From assembly GCA_037389465.1 (NCBI GenBank), contig JAZARR010000175.1, positions 1,488,001 to 1,552,000 on the forward strand: 64,000 nucleotides of DNA, given 5' to 3'. Position numbers and translations under genes: made by a program. The DNA is from Baylisascaris procyonis. Lineage: Eukaryota > Nematoda > Chromadorea > Rhabditida > Ascarididae. The notes beneath the pieces are model-generated. The model was not told where the DNA came from, searched no databases, and was given only the letters and a program-made list of their open reading frames with translations. Positions 25,931-38,800 of the stretch are shown here, in pieces. Every line of letters begins with the position of its first letter. Position 1 is the stretch's first letter.

Positions 25931-28345
25931 AGCACAGCGCCGGTAAATCGTATAGTTGTTGAAGAGCTTTAAAAAATACACAAAATCATTGCTAGGAAAG
26001 AAGCACTTCAATGGAATATAAAGCGATAACGATAATAACGATCTGAGAAAAATTTGTTTATTTTCAAATAAAGGAAGTGCATAATTACGGATTTAAAAAC
26101 CTGAAAAAAGCGCAAATGAAGGTCACAGAGAATATTTGTGCACTAAAATGCAGTAAAACAGGGTAGAAATAATTAGAACGGTTGCATAGAACGACACACT
26201 GGACGAAATACACTACTGCAGACATTGCTTGAAGTTAAGCAGGTTACAAGTTAAGCAGGCTACTACACCATTTAATAAACAATTCCAAATGGGAGACAAA
26301 ACGAAAAAACATTTCATTTGTCATCATCCCTTCAATTTAAACCAGCAAATATTAGTTAATGCAAATTTTGGAGTGCGAAATGGAGTGCTAATTTTGTGAT
26401 GGAAGAAATACTCTCGAATGAGACTCTAGAAAAACTTTCGGTGATTTTGAAGTTTAATTTCAAATTGAATTCGATTCTATGAGACCAAAGAGGCTTTAAA
26501 TGCTCGAAATTTGGTTGCAGCGATACAAGAAACGTTTCTCTAAAACTCACTTTAGTGAACATTTTCTTTCCACAGATGGCGACCAAATTTAATTTAAATA
26601 ATCTAAAATGATCAGACATTAAGTTAAAAAAGTGCACTGCAAAATAAAATAAAAAAGGATGCAATTCACAGTTTCAATAGCGATCGGCGTTATTTCAACA
26701 CCATTTTTATACCCGATGAGATCAACATACATTTATAAAACATTGAGATCCTTTATATGTCCTTTATGAGAAGATTCGAGTCACATAAACGCATCGGATA
26801 TTCAATGGAAAAATTTGCATATAAAACAACATTATTTTAGGAAATGTATGCAAATTACGATGAAATTTTCAACTTGACTGCTGCACCAATATATGAGACA
26901 AACTCTAGATGTCGCAGATTGTCTCCAAAGTATTATCAACATATCAGAACAAGAAAACAATAACTGATAACTTTATCACTCGAAGAGAGTAGATTAAAGT
27001 CAACGAATAAAATATCGCATTCATTGATATTTGTGATCTCATGTTGGCATACATAAATATAAACACTCACAACAAAAGATGTCATCTCTAATGCTCGTTG
27101 TTTTCTATAATTTATAAAAACAATTTGCACTCCCCTGCATCCTCTCCCCTTTCTCCCTCTCTCTTCATACATGGTGATGATTGAGTGAATATTTTTATTG
27201 TAATGCTGCTCTTCACTGACATTGCTGTTTTATGGATGCTGTTGACGTTGATCCGTGTTGTAGTGACAAGTATATAGAAACGAAGTTAAGGTGGTTGCGT
27301 TTATTTTCGCGGTTCTCGACTTCCCTCTCTCCTTCTCGTCACCTCCCACCACCCTTTTTGGTGGCAGGGGATGGGAAGGGAGGAATGCAGTCTACCCTTC
27401 CTTGCCTTCTGCTTGAACTCTGAACTTCCCTTATGTTTTAAGTGACTCTCAAGTCTATATGCTTGTACCTGGGAATTTTTAAACTATGTACAGGAATTTA
27501 AGAAACCATTACGGGCAAAAATGTCTTCAATCTAAATTTTAAAAAATCCATTTTTATTTAAAGTCATAGTAAAATTAATTTTTGTTATATTTAGGCTGTG
27601 CGCAGATGTATTATTACTTATACACTCAAAACGACTCCTTCTTCGTCGTCTCAAAATGGCATTCATTTCGATATTGAAGAAATAATTTTTCATAGAAAAA
27701 CTCATCATAATGACCCCACTGTTTTATCGTATATTGCGGTAGATCTATTGCGGTCGCACTTTGCTCTTAATTGTAACATCCTCCCCCTCTCTTCTCGTCC
27801 ATTCTTCCTTCGTTTCGACGGTCTTCTAATGGACTTAGTAATATTGCGACAACAATATATCAAAATTTCGATGGTTCAATGGCTATTTCGCATGCGATTC
27901 ACATAGCCTGCGATCGTAACTGCTATCTTTGATCTCTTTTATCGTCTGCAATGAAGCGGGTTTCATTAGCATTTTCTGCTTTGCGATATGCTTTCCTGAT
28001 ATGAATAACCATCCTTTGCATGGTTCACGAAGTAGTGGTTGATTGTTGTAGTAAATGAATTTGATACAACAATATTTGGTTATATAGATGACTGGATATG
28101 AACAAATACTTTCCGGTCGTATTTGAAAATGCTCAAAGGGAAAATAAAAGGTAAGTGCTTGATGAAATCGATGAGAAAATAATTTTTATCGAGTTACAGT
28201 TTCTTTGTCTCGGTATCTCCTAAATAAAAATGGTTGTTATTGAGTAGAAAATTTTAAAAATGGGGATGGTAATGTTTAAAGGTGCATCAGATTTTTAAAA
28301 AAAATATTTCAAATGTGTGAAAAATTCTTAATCGTTTGCATCATA

Positions 28346-28351
28346 TTTATT
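28346..28351 (-). promoter_or_regulatory. Candidate AATAAA poly(A) signal of IFT139
   Basis: AATAAA on the minus strand, 67 nt past the IFT139 stop codon (28420-28418), at a typical distance for a short 3' UTR. Confidence 0.5.
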
Positions 28352-28417
28352 ATTTTATTAAAAATTATATGAGAAATAATCATGGTGATGGAAATCAACT
28401 CAACCAGTAAGATTGAA

Positions 28418-31400
28418 TCACATGCGAATATTTGCTCTAGCTTTATCCATAATATCACGTTTAATGCGTGGATAATTTGGGTAAAGAATAAGAACACGAT
28501 GGCATACATCTATACAATCGAATAATTTCCGACATTTGAGATAATTATATGCTAATTTATATCCTGAAATATTTATATTTGTAAATAAGTGATCTCATTG
28601 TTGCAAATAATTGAAAAAATAAATCACCCAAAATGTTTACTGTTTATTCTAGAATTAATAAGTTATTATAGTATAAGAACAGTAAGTGAATCATTAAAAC
28701 CTCTTCCAATAACTTTCACCTCCCCTTCCGCTATTGTATTGGCTGTACGCAATGATTCTAGCTAACCAATTGATGGATTCCGACGACTGCTAAGTCTCCA
28801 TGCCTCTTCATAATTGGCTGCTGCATCTGCCCATTTCTGTTCACGTTCTCTCAAATAACCCATATATTCGAATGCTTTAATAGAGCTCTGAAAAAAAGTT
28901 TTTTATTTACTGAAAATTCATATTATTTAATTCCTAGTCTTATCGGCTCAAATACTTTTCAAAGAAAAATATTAAATAAGCGATAACTACTATTGTAAAA
29001 AATTATCCTTACTGATAAATAATATTTTAAATCGTTTAATAGCGCGTTAAAATTTTTTTTTTTTGCAAATATTCAACAAGAAAAAAAAATTGCAGAATAA
29101 AATTTCGAACATATTCTTCTCAATAGTTTTTCTCGAGAGATGAAATTAGATGAATAATACAATATAATTTCAATAATCAAGCCAATAAATAAGTAAAATA
29201 AATACGAACCGCATTATGTTGAAGAATAGTGCGTAAAACAGAAGTGGCTTGATCATTTTTGCTTTGATTTATATAAATGTCAGCTAGCAATAGCCAACCT
29301 GAAACAGTTAAAAACGTTATACATTTATTTTCATAGGTATTAATTTAGGCAGTAATGCATATTCCAACTTAAATTATAAAATATAATAAAATTCCTTTTA
29401 AGGGTAGCAATATCGGCAAATTATGCCTCTCAGTTATAACAGCTTTACTCTTTAACTAGATTATTTATAAACAGCAATATAGCCAAAAGCTTAGGGCATT
29501 TAAATTTGTCAATTAAATATTCACGTTGTAAATACTCACTTTCATAGGCCGGTTCAACTTGAATGTGAATTGGTTGGTAGACGTATTAGGTTTCATTGAT
29601 AGTCAAACTTTAGCGATGATAGCTCTCGTTCCATCTAATGGACGGGTTGCTTTGATACCAATTTTAAGGTTAGGAATGAGGGAAGAGGGTGTTAATGATA
29701 ATATGCCAGTGAAGAAAGGTAAAGGTAAAAACAAGGAATCTGAGCAGATTCCCATTCTGCATCTTCCTCCACAGGAGATCCGCGACTGCTTCGATGTTCC
29801 GATGAAAACATTTTGAAATGTAGATGCATTCCTATGTATCGCTCATTCTCTGGAAGATGCTAAGGTGGCAGTCATATATGGGAATAAAAGACCTACACTT
29901 TTCGAGGTAATCAGCGTCTTCGAGTGTCCACGTATGACCAATGACTCTCTTGAGGTGTGCCTTTGCTTTTGGTGTTTGTTTTAGTATCATATAGGCGCGT
30001 GCAACACCCAACACTGCACCAACACTTAGCACCTCCTTGCAAACATTTCGTAGTTAAACGGCATGCATATTGTATAGAAGCAGAAAATGCAGCCCAATCT
30101 ATGAGAAGATGGCTATGTAAAAAAACCGAATAAAGCCCTCCTACAATAAGTAGCTCTAAATAACCCCCTCCTCCAGTCTAAACATTTTTTATCGGAAATG
30201 ATCCCGTCGCAATAAAATCATTTCCTCAATGAACCCTCTTTTATCATGAAACTCGAAAAAGACAGTTTCATTGTAATAAAAATTAATGACTCCAAGGTTT
30301 CACTCGAAATAATGTGGTAATTCTCTAAAGCGTCCTGCTAGATGAAAGTCTTTGATCTATATTGCGTGCTGAAACAAATAAAGTAATTACAATAGTAATT
30401 AAAATGTTTCTTATATGGCTGTCTCATGTATAGCTTGATGAGTATAAGATTCAAACGATCGGAATAAAATGTGAAAAGCATTGATTAAATTATCGTTACC
30501 GAATTTTCACCGCCGGCCATTTCGAGGAAATTGGAGAGTGCTTGTTGAACGGTACCACGATTACTGCTTGCCAACATAATAAAACTCTCCATTAGACGAT
30601 ATTTATAATCAAGACCAGGTTTATAGCGAAGTTCCTGAAAACAATCCTACTCATCAACTCGATATACGATGGCATGCATTTCAAGCAGTGAAATAAATAT
30701 GAATTTAAAATCTTTTTGTAAGAGTTCGCAAATTTGTATTTGTGAGGCAATACAAAAGCGACATAGTGTCCTTCTATGCATGTATGTATGTATGTACGCA
30801 TATGTATGTGCGTGTGTCTGTGTGTTTCTGTATGTGTGCGCGTTGTGCGAGTATTTGTCAACGTTGTAGTTTCAAGTTGAGAACCACTGAACTAGGGAAT
30901 CATAATAATTTGCATAATAAACTATGAAATACACTCTCCCCAACTTTACAACCACTTAAATTTGCATAAAAATGGTGGTAATTTATTGTATTTCAGAAAA
31001 TCGACTGGGTTTAAAAATGGATTTTTTTCAGAGTATTTGTGCTAGTGGTAGATTTCGTTAATATATGAATGCATTATGATGCGTGTTTTATTATTTATTA
31101 GTGAATGACCGATACTGCAAAAATTTATAAGCTAACAATTCTTCTGCGTTGATCGCCCATTTATGTTGTCCTCCGATGAAAGATCCCCAAGAAATTAGGG
31201 TAATTTGCAAGAATAATGCAAAAGTAAATGGTGAAGATGACGTTAAAATGTAACCTTGAGAAAGCGTTCTGCGGTTCTTGTACCCATTTCGCGATCACTT
31301 TCTTCATTCCTTTAAACGAATCTATGTATATTCTATGAAAATTTAACGTTATAAATATTGCAGAGTTAATAAGAAGTATGATAATGAATAGCATATAGAA

Positions 31401-32760
31401 CAACAATATTCAGAAGTCGGAATAAAAACAACAGAAAGCAGCAAAATGAGTCAATTCAGATTGAGCAAGAAGTCAGAACCAGTTAATATCGGTGATAATA
31501 AAGCTATTAGTAAGGATTAAGTAACAAATGGTATTGCATAATGTTCTCTATATGCTGACATATATCAATTTATGCGAATCAGATGTAAGGATGCTTGGAT
31601 AGTGCTTATTTCAAATTAAATTTCATCCCCTATAGATAACTTTCTTTACCCTCATAGTGCATTCTTTTCCTCTTTTTCTTCCAATTTTTTTAATCATATT
31701 GCATGATAACACTAAACGAAAATGAATTAAAATTAATAATTTATGGGGTTGAAAATTTTTTGCTTCAAAATTTCACATCTCTCTATATGTTTAAATATGG
31801 TTTCGATATTGATAGTGTGGGAAAAGTCCAATAAAAATATATTGAAATGATTGAAGCAATATCACACATATTTTAGACCCATAATCTCCCTATCAGTTTT
31901 TCCGTAAGAAATCTTTGCATTTTTCAGTCAGGAATTAAAAAAATTTCTGAACCAAACAATTTTGCAAAAAAATGCACAGCAATTAAAGACTTACATGTTA
32001 CTTTCATCAGCATGGTCGAACACCTCTCCACCAATGATTTCATTATCTGGGTTGAGGCATATTTCAATCATATTGTAGATAGCTCGTTCACCCCACTCTA
32101 AATCACGCCTCGCACGGTTGAATGCTTGTAAGGCGGCATTCGGTTCACCCGTATACCTGCATTTATTCTTTGGATTGCCCTTTTATTGCTTTCTTTTCCA
32201 GATTGTAAGAGGCCTGATCAATGCAAATATTTCAACATAAGCGCTTATAAAGAGGCTTCTACTTGTACAATGAATAATTACCGGTTAATGCGGAAGGGAT
32301 AGGTAATTCACTTGGTCAGGAATAAAACGATTGGTGCTAATTATGTATTAAGTTTCAAAGTGCATAGATGAGTCGATGACCTGTGGTCACTTTCATTTTT
32401 TGTGCTAAAGAGATCAGTCTATGAATGAAAAACAAATAAAACGCATAACTACTTTGTAAATTAGATGTATAAATATAGTTGAGGGAATTGCGTATAAATA
32501 AATACCATTCATGAAGTCCTTTACAGTAGTTGTAACCAGCATCAACGGTTGCTCTAGGATTAGCGTCGATAGCGTTTTTGAGGTATTTTTCAGCTTGTTC
32601 CACATCGCCACTTCGCCAACTTAATTCGATGCAACGAGCCAAAGCATGATATTGATCTGTAAGTAAAGAATAATGAAACAACTATAGAATAGTTGAATAA
32701 GTTTTGAATAATGGAATGAGAATAAGTGCAGAATAATCCATAAATATAGAATACTCCAAA

Positions 32761-32834
<74 letters not shown>

Positions 32835-35800
32835 CAGGAACTTAAAGATGGAAAAAATTTGTTTGCGTTTCGCATAGATCGGTTTTTAATTTGGATCAGA
32901 CGACCTATAATAAAACTGAATCTTTTATAGAAGATTTGAAATTTTATGGAAGATCGAGCTCGCTGGTATATGAGGGCATGTTTTTTGCATTTGTATTACT
33001 TGTTGTTAACCTAGGACGAGAAATGATATAAAACTAAAAAGCACATATCGTGCCAGCTGCTCAAGCGAACTTTCCCACTTATTTATAAAGGTGATATATT
33101 TAGCGAAATATCGGAGTAAACGCTATTGTCAAAAATATTTATACAATGAAATAAAATGATAAATAAATAAATGCGAAGTTGATAAGTGAATACTACTTGG
33201 ATTACGATCGAGTAATTGCGTAAAATGTATGGTTGCTTTATCGGCTTCATTCGATTGATATAAGAGATCGGCCATCATCTTCAATTTATTCGGATTAAAT
33301 ATGCATTATGAAATATCATCGAGAGATCAAAATTCCTCAAGCAATTAATATAACATTAACACAATTAAGGAAATATTTGCGATTATAAATGTATGATTTC
33401 TCAACAAACAAAAACAGATAGCTTCAAAATAATACAAATAAGGAAAAAAAGCGATCCCGATTTTTAGAAAATTTTCGCAAAAAAATTTGCTTTTCTATGG
33501 AAAAGCATTTTTTCTACTCTGAAAAAGATATCAAAGTAGTTAAGAAATGTTGAAGCGAGTTTGGGTATTCTATTCAAGTAATTTAGCAGTACATTTTTGA
33601 ATATTTGACTTCATCAAAGAAGCTCTCGACTACTTTATGCATATTGTATGTATACAAATATTCGGAAATAAGATAACATCAATAAAATGAGTCGATTGCT
33701 CTTCTCTCAGAATTCTTTTTGAAGTCTTTTAAAAAAACTTCCTCATATTTTTTCTGACGCTCTATTATTTGTATTTATAAAAAAAATTAAATAAACATAA
33801 ACACTAACAAGTGTCGCTTCATCGTTATGGCGATCGATGTTGAGGATTAATTGACATTGAGTGTTACATGCTTCCAATTTGCCAATTGATAGATAGAGTG
33901 ACGCTAATGCTGTCATCGTCTTTAAATCAATAATCATTAATGCTTAAATTTTATTGTTAACCAATCGAATCTTCAAAACTGACAATGAATTCTTCAAATT
34001 TTTCAAATCTATGGCAGTCACACTTCTAAATTTACATACTGCGACGGGAAAAACAAAAATTTTTGGATAGTTTTATTGACAGCACCAAATTTAAATTTTC
34101 TGGTGAAGTGTGGTGAAATATGTTCGATTGATTCAACGATAGAGATCGTTAAGGTCTTGTGATTATCAATTATGATAAGCATTTTATTGTGTTATTACAG
34201 TCTATGATAAAAGCCTTTATATTCATGAAATGCAACGAATATAGTGTTCACTCCAAATATGAGACAATAAGGAAAAATATTCGAAGTTTACGGAAGTTTC
34301 TTGAGATGTTCAATAATTCACCTCGTTGGTATAGCTTTTTATTAAAATTTCAACTTTAAATGAGCCTAAAATTGTATTTTTATTCCGATAATATCCCAAA
34401 AATATACCTTAATATCACTTTCATTGAGTGCTATTGCCTCCTTATAAAATTCGACCGCTTTATTTGCCTCTCTTCGATTCCAATGTAATTCAGCCAATTG
34501 ACAGCATATTCTGCAATAGTTATATGTTTTGATTGGATCGTTCACTCAGTATGTCAAGCGGAAACCGATGAAGACGGAAATTTAAAGAACCATCGCAAAA
34601 CATTTTGAATTTCTATGCAGCGTTTCAAAATTAACATTATTGCTAGACTTCACCAGTGAAAGAATACAACCGGATATTTCTAAGAGGTTGCCTTTACGAG
34701 CATTTCTTCAATAAAGATCTTGAAAATCTTGGACAGCAGTCCAAAAATTACGGTGTCACGAAACACGTACACTTATTTGGTAATTTTACCAGGTAAAACA
34801 TTCCACGCAATCTATTCCAAATCCAAATTACCCTTCTGCAAAAGTTTTCGCAACTTGTGGGATTCAAAACCAGAAACTTCAAAAAATGGAATGCTTTAGA
34901 AGGCCTCAAAATTGCAGAAGTCAGAAAATAGGTGGGTGATTTTTGCACGAGAAAACAGAACTAGGATGTATACTTCAAGTGTAAACTTCCTCTGAATTAA
35001 TAACGCGAATCTTAAGCTTAAATATGCAAGAAAATAGTATGCAATGTTGCTAAGCGGAAAACACAAAGTGAGCGCAAATAAAAAAATATAGGCGAATTGT
35101 TCAAAGTGATATCAACAGTGATAGTAAAAGAGTGTTTCGCTTACTTGGCAGCGAGTTTACGCTGTTCAACAGGATTCGTTATATCGGCGGGGGATTTAGC
35201 AATGAGGCGTTTCTGGATGTCATGAGCCTTTAATAACTCATCGGCTGCTTCTTGCCAATTGCCATTCTCAAAGTGCAGCTTCGAAAGCAACATCCAATAA
35301 GACACGTGTTCACTCATCTTTGAGCTTTCTGCAAATTGTATTGATTCTTAATGCTTTTAACATGTTTATTGCCAATTAATTAATTACTGATAGTATACTT
35401 TCAACTTTTCAATTATCTACTTAACTTGTATTGCAAAACTATAGTAATTTTTTGTTTAGAAGATAGTCCATTCTTTAAATACACTGCAATTTTTTTTAAA
35501 TGGTCTCGCTCTTTCATGGTGGTCTGGATAGCCTTTATTATTTGGCCAATCAAACGCGTTCCACTCCTATATTTGAATCCCGTATCATGAGCAAAAGGAC
35601 TCATATTTTACAACTCTTCCAGTTCTTCCATCGTAATTTGTATAGGTGGTAGAAGATCGTGAAGTTTCATAAATTCAAGTGAAAACTTCGAAAAATTTTG
35701 GCCAATTTATTTAATGCACGAGAATCAAAGATAAAGGCCGAGCAATAAAGGCGTTTCTTTCTAGGTCAGTCTAACATTGCTGGCTGCGATTGGTACACAT

Positions 35801-38800
35801 CGTCTTTACTTCACCTCACTGTCATAAACCGCTCTCCCCCGCCAAGAATATGACTCCGACTGGAAAACGGTATATCTACCGATAGGGCACGATTCGGCGT
35901 CAAGTGCTTGGCGTAGCACCTTTTCGCACTTCTCGAAATTGCCCAGCTGGAAGAGCAGTTCTGCGAGACGCATTCTCATCGTACTCTTCTGTCCACTTTT
36001 CAATGCCGCTTCGTAGTAATTCACTGCCTATAAGTACTCAATCAATGCTATCCGTTAATGACACTATAAGGTAAGCGATATTGTGAACGTAATGAAACAA
36101 CTTGGGAAATACAAACCATATGTCAACAAGGAAAAATGTAACAGATGGAAAAACACGCTAGATAAGCTGGCACGACATGTGCTTTTTGCATTCTGCTCAC
36201 CCAATAAAATCAACTAATTCATATTTAATTTGATGCCCACTGAATGAAATACACGTGGATTTCTAATACTTTCAACTTTAGATAGCTTGATAGATGAACC
36301 TGAAGCTTGACACAAAAGGCTATCTAAGATGTTTCATTAACCCTTTCAAATGTCAACGTTCAATGACTTCCGAGTTGAATTAGCAGGGAGATAGATGCGC
36401 AAACTCCTCGATAAAACAGGGGAGCAGTGTCGTCATAATGCGCGTTGCAAATGCAAACTTGTAAACACACATGAAAAGTTTTGCGATTATTTTATTTTGA
36501 CGTTATTTTACCTGAATAATGGGTCGATTAATAGCGCTATAGATTGCAATTTCTTGCAATAGACGGGTCTATAATTTCTTGTAGCGATTAAGTTGCAAAA
36601 AATGTTGATTAATAAGTTGAAAAAGTTGCGCTCAATGATGGTTGTTACAGCATCAATTTCGAGGTTGACATAGTGGGAGATACTAATGAGGAACGAGGGA
36701 TCATCAGTAATCTTTGAGCTCAATTCCAGGAAAAGAAGGGCGATATGATACAGTAATTTCTAATGGGATAAAGCAATTAATATTTCGCTATAGCACATTC
36801 GTTAGCGATGAAAACACAAATGGAAAATGCCAATAAAAGTTGATAAGATGTTGCCTTTGAATAAAGATGACACTGCACATAGGCCTGACCAATCTTCTCA
36901 GCAAGGGCGTCGTCTCTTGGATTGTTTTTCAATGCCGATTCGTATACCTCGATCGCTCTTGAAGGCTTAATAATCCCCTCTTTTTTATCAATACAACTCG
37001 AAATACAACAAAATAATATGAAACAATTTGCATCATATGACAAATATTTTTGGAAAATTAAATTTTCTTTAATGATGCATTCCGAGCAAAAAAAAAATGT
37101 CCCGCAATATTTCATAATTTTCTGCGAATAGTACAGTCGCTGAAGTGATTTTTGCTGCAGAATATCTTTTTTTCGCGATACTGATAAGGCTGTAAAAATT
37201 TTATATTGAAATTTTTCAAAAACTTTATTCAGACGAAGACTGCTACAAACCCATAGCTGACTCAAATTGTACATTTGAAGTAAGTATGTCTGATAAGTTG
37301 AACGCTTACATACCTCTTGTATGCTCATATACGCATCTCCCAATAGAACATAGGCCATAGGTGATGGATCGTGTTGAATAAGCTGTCTGTAATGCTAGTG
37401 GTAATGAATTAAATGAATGTCCTCGTTACTAGTAAATCCGACCTTTAAAAATAAGTAAATCAAAAGAAAAGTTAAACTTATGATTGTGAAAAAACGAATG
37501 GAGAAGTAGTAAGTTTATTGCAATTTCATTTTGGATGGACAAAAAGACTCTAGTGGATGAGGGTTGGGAAGGATTTGAAGTAGGATTTGAGAAAGTGAAC
37601 CTCTTGCTCAAAACAAATACAATCATAAGTGCGCTAAGCAATTCCCATTTGCAGCATAAGCAGTCTGTTTCCTTGAACTGGAAATGAAGAAGGAAAAGAA
37701 TTGCCTTCTCCATCCCATTCAATGCTTTCGGAAGCAGGAAAATCTGACTAAAATCTTAGCTCTAATAGTATGAATTCCATAAACTCTAGTTGGCACAATA
37801 GTGGAACGAACTTGTAACATATAGCGAATTGACTTTTATCCTTCTTCTTGTCAAGATAGATCTGTGCCATACGAATTCTGGCCGCCTGATAGTTGGGTTG
37901 ATTCGGAGTTACTGATCCGAGCACAGCCAATGCACCGTCGACGTCTCCCCTCTGTAGTCGCAGGTTGGCGTTGACGAGCACAAGCTGCTGCTCTTCGGGT
38001 TTGCCTGCCCAACGTGCTACCGCATCACGCATCACTGCATCCGCTTCTACCTATGCCATAGTCAAACTCATTAAAGGTGGCAATACAGTTGCATTCTACA
38101 TATCAATGGTGATGATGATTCATGAAGTGTTTTTTATTTGTTTTATTTTTTCCTGATAGGCTGATTTGATATCTCTTTAAATTATGGGTGCTCAAAAAAG
38201 ACACAGCGAGGCAACTGCCAGCTTGTTCCCTTCCTTCTTGAACGGTATCTATAGCACGCCAAGTCCATGTTTTGAAAAAAAAAAAGATTAAAATGGATTT
38301 TAATGAGTCGCTTAGGATCGATGCTGCATAAATATACGCGCAAGCAAATACATGCATACCTATATATGTAACTATACACCTATATGCCTGAACGCACACT
38401 TTCATACATACATACACACCTGCATACATAAAAATCTGTATACATAAATATAATAAATGCACATACCGACAAACATTCGCATATGCACAAGCATACACAT
38501 GCAATTTAAACAACATTCGAGAATAACTCTCAATTCATGCAAAGATTGAAACAATTTCGATTTTTCTTCAAGTTTTCTGAAAACTGCCTTTGTTATAAAA
38601 ATACTCATCGTTTGATCATTGTGATTTTATAAATCGATATCCTTTCCAAATTCGGTATGATATTCTATAATCATTATAAACAAGACAACGCAATTAGGAA
38701 ATTAGCATATTTTTGAAGCCATTTTATTGGAAAGGTATAGCTTTAAGTATAAAGGGAGAATTAAAAGCGGAAAAGCATAACAAGGAAATAGTAAACAAAA

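Larger units (their letters stand above)
23677..28417. other. Intergenic region between IFT139 and cullin-1
   Basis: Holds the cullin-1 5' flank and the IFT139 3' flank. Visible content: a possible plus-strand ORF at 24079-24540, clustered inverted repeats at 24739-24875, a degenerate 49-bp repeat at about 25650-25930 and the IFT139 poly(A) signal. A plus-strand ORF at 27598-27906 follows a good acceptor-like TTATATTTAG, but I cannot support it as a gene. Confidence 0.5.

Noticed and set aside
32590..32835. Tyr/Ile repeat ORF
   Set aside because: Translation of the (TA)n microsatellite.
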